In this document: piece by piece, positions 1 through 7,490 of the stretch
Layout of the letters: the number at the start of each line of letters is the position of its first letter
How positions within the stretch are numbered: position 1 is the first letter of the stretch
From: a virus
IMG/VR virus record: IMGVR_UViG_3300032282_006088
Span: 1-24,525 of that record
DNA length: 24,525 nt
Reading direction: 5' to 3' (one strand)
The notes under the pieces: model-generated
What the model was told of the DNA's origin: nothing
Databases searched by the model: none
What the model saw: the letters and a program-made list of their open reading frames with translations, nothing else
Made by a program: the position numbers and the translations under genes

Positions 1-1854
1 TGAAGATCCGCTTGAGCCTGTACTTCCAGAGGATCCCGAACTACCACTAGAACCAGAAGTACCTGGTGTACCGCTTGTGCCTGAAGATCCCGAACTACCG
101 TTTGATCCATTAGATCCTGAGATTCCACTTGTTCCAGATGTTCCTGAAGAAGATCCTATTACTCCAACTGATGTTATAACGAATGAATAGTATGAAGTTC
201 CTTCAGTATACCATTTTATATTATGATTAGTATTATCTAAATTATTTACGTAAATTCTTACTCGCATACGATCTGTTGCAAGAATAGTAGTTGTTGGTAA
301 TACTAAGTCAATTAATGTTTCTACTGGTGTAACTGAATCAACCCATCCAATAAGAGCAGTATTTGTATTTGCAATAAATGTCCCATAGCTAGTTCCAGCA
401 GAATTTGCTAAGTCTATTTGTACGTATGTTTCTATATTGTCATTTGATGCAGGTTTTAGAAAGTGTAAATGGAATCTTTGAGTTCCTCCAGGTATTACGG
501 CAAATCCTAATTCATCAGTAATAAATTCAGACAATAATACATTACTTGATGGACCTAGTAATAGTGCCGAGACCATCTGTTGAGGACTTGCAATAGGTGA
601 TACTGATAATTCTTTATATGATAATGGAGTCTGAGTAACCGATTGATTAAAATAATACACTTGTCCACTTGAGATTCCATCTACTCCATTTATTCCTGAT
701 GTACCAGAACTTCCACTGCTTCCAGATGTCCCACTAGAGCCTGAAGTTCCTGAACTACCGTTTGTACCAGTTGATCCGCTAGACCCTGAACTACCGGCTA
801 AGCCAGAACTTCCACTGCTTCCAGATGAACCATTCAAACCAGAAGTACCACTAGTACCCGAAGATCCAGTCGATCCTGAGCTACCTGAAGAACCGTCAGT
901 ACCTGATGTCCCACTAGAACCTGAGCTTCCATTTATACCAGACGTTCCGCTAGACCCTGAACTACCGGCAGATCCTGCTGATCCACTAGTTCCAGAAGAT
1001 CCACTAGAACCGCTTGATCCTGCTGACCCACTTGAACCTGAGCTTCCGTTAATTCCTGAAGATCCTGATGTACCTGATGTTCCAGTTGTACCACTAGATC
1101 CAGAAGACCCAGTTGATCCACTGGACCCTGAACTACCTGTATTACCGCTTGATCCAGCTGACCCTGATGTACCAGATGAACCACCTATTCCCGACGATCC
1201 TGAAGATCCTGAACTACCGCTTGATCCAGACGTACCCGCTGTGCCAGAAGACCCAGTTGTTCCGCTTGAACCCGAGCTTCCTGTATTACCGCTTGATCCT
1301 GAACTACCATTTATACCAGAAGTACCGCTTGTCCCAGTTGTACCTGAGCTGCCTGAACTTCCATTAGATCCTGAAGATCCTGAGCTACCACTTGATCCTC
1401 GAGTACCGCTTGATCCAGAAGTACCGCCGGTTCCGCTAGAGCCGCTTGATCCATCTGTTCCGGAAGTACCGCTAGAACCATCAGTTCCTGAATCTCCACT
1501 AGAACCAGATGATCCGCTGCTTCCTCTAGTACCTGAACTTCCTGATGTTCCACTTGTGCCTGATCCTCCAGGAACAGTTACAGTTACTGCAGAGCCAACA
1601 TTTGTTGCAGTTACTCCTGGACCTACAAAATTTAGTGATGCTAAGCTGGTAGTCAGCGTAATTCCTTGATCCTTTACAGTGATTGGACTTCCTCCACCTC
1701 CTCCTTCAATTACAGTTATTACCCCATAATGATCAATCTTACATAATTTTCCTGCATTACTCGTATCGAAACCAATTAAATAGGCTCCAATAGGAATTTT
1801 AACATAGTCAATTGTAGTAAAATCTATTATAGGATAAACGTGGCTAACCCCCAT
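1..1854 (-). CDS. Collagen-like phage fibre protein, C-terminus beyond window edge
   Basis: The frame is open from the ATG at 1854 to the left edge (618 codons, no stop), so the gene is partial. Residues 1-94 form a non-repeat head that reads like the N-terminal domain of many phage fibre proteins (GAYLIGFDTSNAGKLCKID, then ITVIEGGGGS). Residues about 94-393 are Gly-X-Y triplets, mostly GSS, GTS and GSSGTDG types, as in collagen-like phage fibres. Residues about 394-568 are an ordinary globular domain, and triplets resume to the window edge. Collagen-like phage proteins usually form trimeric fibres, so a tail fibre or other surface fibre is the likely role, with the globular domain as a receptor-binding or spacer module (inference). 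It is expressed from a late-type box just upstream. Which T4 fibre it corresponds to cannot be told from here. Confidence 0.85.
   Translation of the reverse strand, partial: MGVSHVYPIIDFTTIDYVKIPIGAYLIGFDTSNAGKLCKIDHYGVITVIEGGGGGSPITVKDQGITLTTSLASLNFVGPGVTATNVGSAVTVTVPGGSGTSGTSGSSGTRGSSGSSGSSGDSGTDGSSGTSGTDGSSGSSGTGGTSGSSGTRGSSGSSGSSGSNGSSGSSGTTGTSGTSGINGSSGSSGNTGSSGSSGTTGSSGTAGTSGSSGSSGSSGSSGIGGSSGTSGSAGSSGNTGSSGSSGSTGSSGSSGTTGTSGTSGSSGINGSSGSSGSAGSSGSSGSSGTSGSAGSAGSSGSSGTSGINGSSGSSGTSGTDGSSGSSGSTGSSGTSGTSGLNGSSGSSGSSGLAGSSGSSGSTGTNGSSGTSGSSGTSGSSGSSGTSGINGVDGISSGQVYYFNQSVTQTPLSYKELSVSPIASPQQMVSALLLGPSSNVLLSEFITDELGFAVIPGGTQRFHLHFLKPASNDNIETYVQIDLANSAGTSYGTFIANTNTALIGWVDSVTPVETLIDLVLPTTTILATDRMRVRIYVNNLDNTNHNIKWYTEGTSYYSFVITSVGVIGSSSGTSGTSGISGSNGSNGSSGSSGTSGTPGTSGSSGSSGSSGSTGSSGSS
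676..1573 (-). repeat. Collagen-like Gly-X-Y coding repeat tract
   Basis: This tract encodes about 100 consecutive Gly-X-Y triplets in which X and Y are mostly Ser and Thr, with some Asp, Arg, Leu and Val. At the DNA level it is a degenerate 9-base periodicity with many near-identical GGATCC, CCTGAAC and CCACTAG units. It generates spurious open frames on both strands. A second tract of the same kind occupies 1-150. Such repeats can change length by slippage or recombination and are prone to assembly collapse. Confidence 0.9.
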
Positions 1855-1866
1855 TTACTTAAGTGT

Positions 1867-1883
1867 CTTTATTATATTTATTC
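1867..1883 (-). promoter_or_regulatory. Putative late promoter of the fibre gene
   Basis: On the minus strand the box reads GAATAAATATAATAAAG. It is the most divergent member of the late-box set found upstream of minus-strand genes in this window. It keeps the ATAAATA core and lies about 24 bases before the fibre ATG. T4 late promoters have TATAAATA at -10. The assignment rests on motif and position only. Confidence 0.55.
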
Positions 1884-1933
1884 AAAAATCGAAACTTTTT
1901 CAAAGTAACATGTATAAAATTAGAAACTAAGTT

Positions 1934-2803
1934 ATGGTAATATATCAAGCAAATACATTCGCTGGAGTCTATGAAGAGCTCTTACATGACCTAATGACTG
2001 AACCTGAGTATGTAACTCAGCCTAGGGACATGAAGATTAATGAAATGTGTGATGTCTCTCTAGTTATTGAGAACCCACTATCTTGTCTCTATACTAATCC
2101 ATTTAGATCTTCACAATCTAAATATATTGCAGCAGAATTCCTATGGTATTTTATGGGTCGAAATGATGTAGAATATATCTCAAAATTCGCAAAGTTTTGG
2201 GAATCTATTAAGAATGACGATGATACTGTAAACTCATCATATGGATACCTTCTCTTTAATAACAAGAATGAGCATGGGATAACTCAATATCGCTGGGCAT
2301 TAGAATCATTAGCTAAAGATAAAGATTCACGACAGGCTGTCCTGCACTTTAACCTACCTACCCATCAAAGAGCAGATAATAAAGATTTTGTCTGTACTAT
2401 GTATGGAATATTTCAAATTAGAAATAACAGACTTAACTTTACAGTAAGCATGCGAAGTAATGACGTTATCTTAGGATTACCGACTGATGTAGCCTTCTTT
2501 GTAACTTTACAATCTCAAATGTTATCTCATCTTAAATCCCATGCAAGTTATCCTGAATTAGAACTGGGTACATATACTCATATTGCAAACTCTTCTCATA
2601 TTTATGAGAGACATTTTGAAGTAGCCAAAAAAATGATTACCCGAAAATTTGAACCAGTTGAGATTCCAGCAGTTCATCTAAACTTAATTAAAATTGATGG
2701 CTCACCAACAGGTCAATTTTCATCACTATTTGATGGTCAAGAAGAACCAACGCAATTAACTGATCCTCTATATGATTGGATCCTAAAAAATATAAACTCA
2801 TGA
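1934..2803 (+). CDS. Thymidylate synthase superfamily enzyme, probable dCMP hydroxymethylase
   Basis: The 289-aa protein has the full thymidylate synthase fold signature: an EFLWYFMGRND helix with Glu68, catalytic Cys154, the phosphate-binding Arg174 in MRSND, and a C-terminal SSHIYERH segment. Two positions depart from true thymidylate synthase. The catalytic Cys is followed by Thr (DFVCT) rather than His. The position equal to E. coli ThyA Asn177 is Asp185 (GLPTD, 11 residues after the Arg as in ThyA). T4 dCMP hydroxymethylase gp42 has the same features (DFMCT, MRSNDV, then NDYAW), and that Asp selects cytosine over uracil. The likely reaction is dCMP plus methylene-THF to 5-hydroxymethyl-dCMP. 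The neighbouring dCMP deaminase fits a phage deoxypyrimidine pathway. A thymidylate synthase with altered specificity remains possible. Confidence 0.75.
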   Translation: MVIYQANTFAGVYEELLHDLMTEPEYVTQPRDMKINEMCDVSLVIENPLSCLYTNPFRSSQSKYIAAEFLWYFMGRNDVEYISKFAKFWESIKNDDDTVNSSYGYLLFNNKNEHGITQYRWALESLAKDKDSRQAVLHFNLPTHQRADNKDFVCTMYGIFQIRNNRLNFTVSMRSNDVILGLPTDVAFFVTLQSQMLSHLKSHASYPELELGTYTHIANSSHIYERHFEVAKKMITRKFEPVEIPAVHLNLIKIDGSPTGQFSSLFDGQEEPTQLTDPLYDWILKNINS

Positions 2804-3006
2804 AAAAAGCAATTATCTCAATCATCACACAGGTCATTAAGCTCCTATTACTTTCGCTAATTTGCGACCTAGTATATGAATGGAACGATTTATCTAAAGT
2901 ATTTGGACCTGCAATATCTTATTCACAATGGGTAGGGATAGTCGTAATTATTAATGCAATTGTGCCAAACGGTATTGTTAATCCTAAATCAACTGATGAC
3001 AAATAA
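2800..3006 (+). CDS. Small two-helix membrane protein
   Basis: The start is the ATG in the ATGA overlap with the stop of the preceding gene. An earlier ATG at 2776 in the same frame would overlap more and adds only eight residues. The 68-aa product has two hydrophobic segments: about residues 3-24 (rich in I and L, with KLLLLSLICDLVY) and about residues 39-60 (SQWVGIVVIINAIV). They are separated by a short polar loop, and the tail is polar. I recognise no family. Translational coupling with the enzymes either side suggests co-expression, but the role is unknown. It could be an inner-membrane or superinfection-related protein. Confidence 0.65.
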   Translation: MKKAIISIITQVIKLLLLSLICDLVYEWNDLSKVFGPAISYSQWVGIVVIINAIVPNGIVNPKSTDDK

Positions 3007-3415
3007 AGATCTTAAATACCATTTGACATACCTAAAGATGGCTACTGAGTGGTCTAATCTTTCATGTTGTAAACGTAAGAAGGTTGGTGCACTAATCGTT
3101 AAGGACGGAACGATTATTTCAGACGGATTTAATGGTACGCCTAAAGGTTTTCCTAATGATTGCGAAGATGCTAATGATAATACTCACTGGTATGTCCTGC
3201 ACGCAGAAGCCAATGCAATGATGAAAGTTGCTCGATCAACTCAAAGTACAGATGGAGCAACCCTATATGTGACCTATTCACCTTGCAAAGAGTGTTCAAA
3301 ATTGATTATCCAGGCAGGTATCAAACTAGTTATCTATCGAGAAGAATATAGAGATACTTCTGGCATTAAGATCCTAAAAGCGGCTGGTGTAGATATTGTA
3401 AAATTAGAAGTATAA
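2996..3415 (+). CDS. cd: dCMP deaminase (deoxycytidylate deaminase)
   Basis: This 139-aa zinc-dependent deaminase converts dCMP to dUMP for thymidylate synthesis. The N-terminal helix is followed by SCCKRKKVGA and the FNGTPKGFPNDC segment typical of the family. The zinc site is HAE (His69, Glu71) plus PCKEC (Cys97, Cys100), with Glu71 as proton shuttle. The start at 2996 (MTNKDLKYHL) is preferred over the upstream in-frame ATG at 2954, because it limits the overlap with the preceding gene to 11 bases and matches the usual family N-terminus. It sits two genes after a dCMP hydroxymethylase-like enzyme, the pairing also found in T4. Confidence 0.93.
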   Translation: MTNKDLKYHLTYLKMATEWSNLSCCKRKKVGALIVKDGTIISDGFNGTPKGFPNDCEDANDNTHWYVLHAEANAMMKVARSTQSTDGATLYVTYSPCKECSKLIIQAGIKLVIYREEYRDTSGIKILKAAGVDIVKLEV

Positions 3416-3416
3416 A

Positions 3417-3815
3417 ATGGAAAAAAGAAAAATATCACTAGTCTTTGTAAAAGATTATAAAAGCTTTATCCTAACTTTTAATAAGAAAGATAAAAGTGAC
3501 TATATCCTAAATGTAAGTAAATTAATAAAGGACAAGTTCAGTACAAAATTTATTATTCCAAATAAAGTACAATCCTTTCTCTTAAATTATGAAATTAAAA
3601 AACTATTAGATAAGGCAATTACAGTTAAGAATGAAAAATACGATCAAATAATCTATTTAAACTCAAACTTATCTACTGTAAGTATTTTGAATACAATTGA
3701 TTTTATATCTGAAGAGTATCCAGATTTTGATTTTGAATATCAATTAATTGCTCCAACCTCTGACCCAGAGCCACTCGACATTTCAGATACCCTAATTAAA
3801 AAAATAGTCATTTAA
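3417..3815 (+). CDS. Hypothetical protein, 132 aa
   Basis: The ATG lies one base after the dCMP deaminase stop, so the gene is the last member of that unit, and a strong hairpin follows its stop. The protein is Lys/Ile-rich in its first half. Its second half reads like alternating beta strand and helix (KYDQIIYLNSN, then ISEEYPDFDFEYQLIAP). I recognise no motif or family. The lack of a signal peptide or membrane segment suggests a cytoplasmic protein. Position suggests an early gene linked to nucleotide metabolism, but no function can be assigned. Confidence 0.75.
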   Translation: MEKRKISLVFVKDYKSFILTFNKKDKSDYILNVSKLIKDKFSTKFIIPNKVQSFLLNYEIKKLLDKAITVKNEKYDQIIYLNSNLSTVSILNTIDFISEEYPDFDFEYQLIAPTSDPEPLDISDTLIKKIVI

Positions 3816-3819
3816 GACA

Positions 3820-3850
3820 AAAAAACCTCATATTGTATATGAGGTTTTTT
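3820..3850. terminator. Bidirectional intrinsic terminator
   Basis: A perfect hairpin has arms AAAAAACCTCATAT and ATATGAGGTTTTTT and a 3-base TGT loop. It has a T-run on either strand and sits between two convergent genes (stops at 3815 and 3854). Confidence 0.9.
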
Positions 3851-3853
3851 ATT

Positions 3854-4534
3854 TTAATATTCTTCGCCTACTGGATCTTCTGGGGCTTGGTTTAATTTTA
3901 TTACCCAATCTGGAATTTCTCCAAATGGTGTATCCGATGGATTTGCACCAAATTCTGCTTCTTCTGCATCAAAATCTCCACCTTGTTCAAAACTTCTTAA
4001 TTTATCTTCAATTTGTCTTAGATCAGACATTGTAGCATTTGACGCAGTTGCACTTGCTCTTAATTCATCGTCATCTTCATTTCCTAAGTCAGGATACTGA
4101 TATTCTTCGTCTTCTATTTCATCATCTTCCGATTCCTTTGGAGTTTCTAAATAGTCTTCGATCTCATCTTCGTCAGATTCATTAATAAATCTTTGAAAAG
4201 AAGAGTAAGCTTTTCCTTCTTTAAGTGGATCCATTTGAACTACTGGAATTCCTGTTCTTTGATCATCATAAGTAAAAGGTTTTTTACCCTCTTGCTTATA
4301 TACAAGATCACCAGTCATTGCTTTATAGGTAGGATCGTATACTGGATGAGAAAATGCAGGATCACGTTCAACAGTTCTTTGGAATCCAGCTAATTTAGGT
4401 TTATCATTAACTATCTTACCTTTTCCATCTCTTAGTGGCATAGCTGAAGCCGGTCCACCAAATCCTGGTTTTTTAAGGTCCATGTAATTATCGAAATTTA
4501 AGATATCTCGACGATGTGTATCAAACATTTCCAT
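3854..4534 (-). CDS. Acidic virion or prohead-core candidate protein, 226 aa
   Basis: The gene lies 16 bases after the tail tube gene and is probably co-transcribed with it. The N-terminal half is mixed and basic. Residues about 118-155 are very acidic (runs of E and D), and the C-terminus is acidic too. Two segments resemble the capsid-targeting peptide of T4 internal proteins: DILNFDNYMDL near the start (residues 10-20) and SSFQRFINES (111-120). The second contains I-N-E-S, a match to the gp21 cleavage rule (L/I-x-E before a small residue). Strong acidity plus these motifs suggests a prohead core or internal protein, by analogy with T4 gp67 and gp68. No homologue is recognised by sequence, so the role is inferred. 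Confidence 0.6.
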   Translation of the reverse strand: MEMFDTHRRDILNFDNYMDLKKPGFGGPASAMPLRDGKGKIVNDKPKLAGFQRTVERDPAFSHPVYDPTYKAMTGDLVYKQEGKKPFTYDDQRTGIPVVQMDPLKEGKAYSSFQRFINESDEDEIEDYLETPKESEDDEIEDEEYQYPDLGNEDDDELRASATASNATMSDLRQIEDKLRSFEQGGDFDAEEAEFGANPSDTPFGEIPDWVIKLNQAPEDPVGEEY

Positions 4535-4550
4535 TTTTATCTTAAATTTT

Positions 4551-5126
4551 TTATACGTTAATCTGACCGATTCTAGTTTCAGTCCAGTGATCTGCTCTAT
4601 ATTTCATAGTCACCTCATAAACATCATTTGATGTATAGTCAAGTTCAATTGCTGTTAATTTATCGGCTGGGATAATTGAAGGGAATGACCACTCTCTAAA
4701 GATCTCACCAGTTTTATTTGAAACGTGTACTGACATTGAACCTACATAGTCTCTTTTTAGACCCTGACTACCAGTCAATGGATTATATAAGATATCGTTC
4801 CATGCTCTTAAGATGTTATAGATATATGCATTGTTTTCCTCGTTTAAGTTGACTGTAAAAGTTAATGATAAGTCAGCAGTAGTCGTGTCTGGAACTGCAC
4901 CAGCATAAGATCTAGTAGCAAACTTGTATTTTTGTTCAACTAAATCACCTGCTGAATTAATTTCAGGTAGACCCGAAAGTTTAGTTACGTGTTCTACTAG
5001 AAGAGCAACTTCTGATCCAGTGATTACTGGAGGAGGAGTTAAGATTACTTCAAACTGATTTGTATATATCGGTTCGTAGTATTCTCTAGAAGCTAATGAA
5101 TTGGTCCAATATGGTAAACCTGCCAT
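4551..5126 (-). CDS. 19: Tail tube protein (gp19-like)
   Basis: The 191-aa product builds the inner tail tube of a contractile-tailed phage. The second half carries the conserved gp19 pattern: NILRAWNDILYNPLTG, GLKRDYVG, REWSFPSIIP, then LDYTSNDVYEVT and YRADHW near the end. T4 gp19 is 163 aa, so this one is modestly longer. It has its own late-type box overlapping the stop codon of the upstream gene. A tube paralogue is possible but less likely. Confidence 0.88.
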   Translation of the reverse strand: MAGLPYWTNSLASREYYEPIYTNQFEVILTPPPVITGSEVALLVEHVTKLSGLPEINSAGDLVEQKYKFATRSYAGAVPDTTTADLSLTFTVNLNEENNAYIYNILRAWNDILYNPLTGSQGLKRDYVGSMSVHVSNKTGEIFREWSFPSIIPADKLTAIELDYTSNDVYEVTMKYRADHWTETRIGQINV

Positions 5127-5139
5127 TGTGTATCGATTA

Positions 5140-5157
5140 TTTTAGTTATTTATTTGT
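5140..5157 (-). promoter_or_regulatory. Putative late promoter of the tail tube gene
   Basis: On the minus strand it reads ACAAATAAATAACTAAAA, a good match to the ATAAATAA(C/T) box shared by the late genes here. It overlaps the TAA stop codon of the upstream 389-aa gene and lies about 20 bases before the tube ATG. Confidence 0.65.
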
Positions 5158-6315
5158 CTTTGATTCAATATTTTGTTTGGGCAATACTGGTTTCGGTTCT
5201 TCTTCAGCACCTCCATCATTTTCAGTATCTTCTCCCTCTTCAGTGTCAATTATTTCAGACTGTGGAGCCTCTTCAATATTAAATAAATTATCAAAATCAA
5301 TGTTTGATCTAATCGAAACTTGTGAAGATCGATTAGAATAATTATCAATCTGTACCCTATCTCCTTTAAATTCTAGAACCAACGAAGGCAATATTGTTCT
5401 AAAGATTAATTCATTTATGTTTTCAATCGGATCATACACTAGGATCTCAGAGATCTTAGGATCTGTCTGATTATCAATAGTCAAGGATTGATCGTTAAAA
5501 AGAGTATTTTTACCAGTCACCTTAACTTTAAATCCATCCCAGCTATTAATTGCCTTTCCGTCAAGAGTATCTACCATTCCAGTAGAAAGTTTAAGAGTTA
5601 CATTTGGTGAACCTGTATCAAGTCCACTTGTTGAAACTTCACGTAATACCATTCGATCTACTGTAAATCTAACTTCATATCGAGTATTCTTAAAATACTT
5701 ATCATTAATTGCTTTGATTTGAGCTGAGGTCAGTTTAGTAGTAAAGAGAACTTCGTCTAGTCTTGATTCAGAAGTAGCTGGAGGTAACTGTTTTTGTGGT
5801 GCAGGTAGCATTGCTTGTCCTTGACCTAACATCTTTTGTCCTGCTCCAAGTTGTTTTTGACCTTGGCCTAACTGTTTTTGTGGTGATGGTAAACCTAATG
5901 GTGCGTCTGGCCCCGATGGTAGTAAATTATTCCAATCATCATCAGTTAGGTCAGTCTCTACAGGTTTTGGTAATTCTTCTTCAGGAGCCTGTTCTCCAGG
6001 AAGACCATCCATTTCCTTAGCATAGTCAGGATTAAGAAGTCTCTTAATTGCTTCACTTGCAAGTTCAAACTTTCTTTTAAGTAGGTTTACTTCACTTAGT
6101 ATAATATAAGTGAGGGTCGCATGACCCTCATCAAATTTCATATCAGGAAAAGCATCAACCTGCTTTAGCCAACCTTGGATATTTTTTTGATCAAGAGCAG
6201 TTTCGCCATCTATTATTGACCATGTTAAGTCATAATTTAAGATAGCTTGAAAGATGAAACCTCCGTCCTTTGAACTAATTTCATCAGAATACGCTTTTTC
6301 AAATACTTTATTCAT
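5146..6315 (-). CDS. Probable virion structural protein with Q/G repeat linker, 389 aa
   Basis: Three regions are visible. Residues 1-100 are helical (SEVNLLKRKFELASEAIKRLL). Residues about 100-185 are an acidic then Pro/Gln/Gly-rich linker with short tandem heptads (QKQLGQG, QKQLGAG, QKMLGQG, QAMLPAP). Residues about 185-345 look like a beta-rich domain, followed by a Glu-rich tail. No family is recognised. Its start overlaps the preceding 85-aa gene by one base (TAATG coupling) and it precedes the tail tube gene, so it belongs to the late structural unit. A tail, neck or core role cannot be separated from sequence alone. Confidence 0.7.
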   Translation of the reverse strand: MNKVFEKAYSDEISSKDGGFIFQAILNYDLTWSIIDGETALDQKNIQGWLKQVDAFPDMKFDEGHATLTYIILSEVNLLKRKFELASEAIKRLLNPDYAKEMDGLPGEQAPEEELPKPVETDLTDDDWNNLLPSGPDAPLGLPSPQKQLGQGQKQLGAGQKMLGQGQAMLPAPQKQLPPATSESRLDEVLFTTKLTSAQIKAINDKYFKNTRYEVRFTVDRMVLREVSTSGLDTGSPNVTLKLSTGMVDTLDGKAINSWDGFKVKVTGKNTLFNDQSLTIDNQTDPKISEILVYDPIENINELIFRTILPSLVLEFKGDRVQIDNYSNRSSQVSIRSNIDFDNLFNIEEAPQSEIIDTEEGEDTENDGGAEEEPKPVLPKQNIESKTNK

Positions 6316-6572
6316 TAGTCTCGTTTACGGTCTCTTGTACGTTTATAGTTCTTCCAAAGTTCGTTATAGATGTTACACGAAGCTCCTAAAAAGTTAATAA
6401 TTCCGACATACTTTTTCTTGTCTTCACCTTCCATATTAGCAACTTTAACGCCAATTTTCTTAGCATCATTTACTGTAAGTTCTTCGTCTTCATCTTTTCC
6501 GACTAGCTTCTTAAGGTCGCCCTTCTTTTCAAGTAGAGCATATTGCTCAAAGCTCGTGATTGCTCTATTCAT
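6315..6572 (-). CDS. Small charged protein with targeting-like N-terminus, 85 aa
   Basis: This short, Lys-rich protein has no hydrophobic segment. The N-terminus (AITSFEQYALLEKKG) matches the pattern hydrophobic-(N/S/T)-(F/Y)-x-x-aromatic shared by several late proteins in this window. That pattern resembles the capsid-targeting peptide of T4 internal proteins. The gene is coupled by a one-base TAATG overlap to the 389-aa gene downstream and follows a 76-aa gene by 20 bases. A small core or internal head protein is a reasonable guess, with no homology to prove it. Confidence 0.65.
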   Translation of the reverse strand: MNRAITSFEQYALLEKKGDLKKLVGKDEDEELTVNDAKKIGVKVANMEGEDKKKYVGIINFLGASCNIYNELWKNYKRTRDRKRD

Positions 6573-6592
6573 TAGTCTTGGATTTTTGTTAA

Positions 6593-6823
6593 TTACTTCT
6601 TACCTACGACGTTCTTATTCTTCGCAGTAGTCATGTATTGTTTAGTGTACTTGTCAATTTGAGGAGTACCTTTTCCTTTAACTGGACCTTCAACCAAACC
6701 TTGGTTAATTTTCATAGAACCCGATTTATCATTAGCTCCAACATTAGCTTTTCCACGGTATCCCGCTTCAGCTTTTTTGAATGCTGCCATAAACTGGTTG
6801 TAGTTCATAACTGGATTTGCCAT
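6593..6823 (-). CDS. Small basic Gly/Lys-rich protein with targeting-like N-terminus, 76 aa
   Basis: The protein is rich in Lys, Gly and Asn, is probably disordered after residue 25, and is strongly basic, as T4 internal head proteins are. The N-terminus PVMNYNQFMAAFKKAEAG is close in style to T4 internal-protein capsid-targeting peptides (KTYQEFIAEA type). It is the first gene of a late unit and has a near-consensus late box ten bases before its ATG. No catalytic motif is visible. An internal DNA-associated head protein is a plausible but unproven role. Confidence 0.65.
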   Translation of the reverse strand: MANPVMNYNQFMAAFKKAEAGYRGKANVGANDKSGSMKINQGLVEGPVKGKGTPQIDKYTKQYMTTAKNKNVVGKK

Positions 6824-6833
6824 TACAATTGAA

Positions 6834-6850
6834 TTTTTTATTATTTATCT
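6834..6850 (-). promoter_or_regulatory. Putative late promoter
   Basis: On the minus strand it reads AGATAAATAATAAAAAA, identical over all 17 bases to the boxes at 10289 and 19284. It lies 10 bases before the ATG of the 76-aa gene and heads the 6823-to-3854 late unit. Confidence 0.7.
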
Positions 6851-6908
6851 TTTTAAAATTCGAGAATTTGTTGTATTATAGCTATATAAACAAATTAAAA
6901 GTTTTATC

Positions 6909-7460
6909 ATGAAAACAATAGCAATAGCATTCTTTGCATTACTTTCATTCTCTTCAATCTCTCAAGTTGAAAGAATTGAATCCACTAAATTAGATTCTCT
7001 TATTTGGAAAAAAATCAATGAATATCGAATCACTAAAGGATTAAAATCTTTTGCTGTATTTGAAGACTCATTAATGAGAGATTTCTCTACTCGAGTAGCA
7101 TACAAAAATATTGTTAAACCGTGGCCATCCCATTCAGATAGTGTAGGTTACTGGAGCAATGCCGAATGTTTATATACTTTCATTACTTCTGGAACAAGCG
7201 CAGTGTCTGTAATCAATGAAGTTCATAACTTAGATTATGAGACCCTTGCTGAGAAGACTGTTCAAGGCTGGATTCACTCTCCTACTCATGAAAGAGCAAT
7301 ATCTCGACCTAACTATAATATTGCAACAATTGTTTCAATTATTGTAATCAATCCTAAGACTAACGAAATTAGATTAGATGCAACTTTTCATGCACTAGAT
7401 AAAGGACACACTACATATAATGGCTACATATGTCAAGTAACAAAAAAAGGGAATCATTAA
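6909..7460 (+). CDS. Secreted CAP-superfamily (SCP/PR1) protein
   Basis: A clear signal peptide (KTIAIAFFALLSFSSISQ, residues 2-19) directs the 183-aa product out of the cytoplasm. The rest matches the CAP/SCP fold. It has a first helix with LIWKKINEYRITKGL, a PSHSD segment with His75, SNAE with Glu86, and the diagnostic WIHSPTHERAISRPNYN motif (residues 121-137), where the second site His127 lies. CAP domains are known as extracellular proteins, some binding lipids or acting as proteases, and their biochemical role in bacteria is poorly defined. This is a lone plus-strand gene between minus-strand late genes, with its own upstream AT-rich promoter region and a hairpin at its end. It may modify the host envelope or be secreted from infected cells. 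Confidence 0.8.
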   Translation: MKTIAIAFFALLSFSSISQVERIESTKLDSLIWKKINEYRITKGLKSFAVFEDSLMRDFSTRVAYKNIVKPWPSHSDSVGYWSNAECLYTFITSGTSAVSVINEVHNLDYETLAEKTVQGWIHSPTHERAISRPNYNIATIVSIIVINPKTNEIRLDATFHALDKGHTTYNGYICQVTKKGNH

Positions 7461-7470
7461 GATTCCCTTT
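7446..7470. terminator. Bidirectional terminator hairpin enclosing a stop codon
   Basis: The arms AAAGGGAATC and GATTCCCTTT pair perfectly around a 5-base loop. The loop contains the TAA stop of the CAP gene. The longer T-run is on the minus strand, so it also fits termination of transcription leaving the 520-aa gene (stop at 7491). Confidence 0.8.
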
Positions 7471-7490
7471 CAATATTTAAAATAAAGTAA

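Noticed and set aside
933-1669. Open frames on both strands within the collagen-like tract (near 933-1184, 1113-1367, 1241-1669, 1311-1553).
   Set aside because: They are other-frame shadows of the Gly-X-Y repeat. Their products are low-complexity leucine, proline or glutamine runs, while the continuous minus-strand frame from 1854 explains the whole region.
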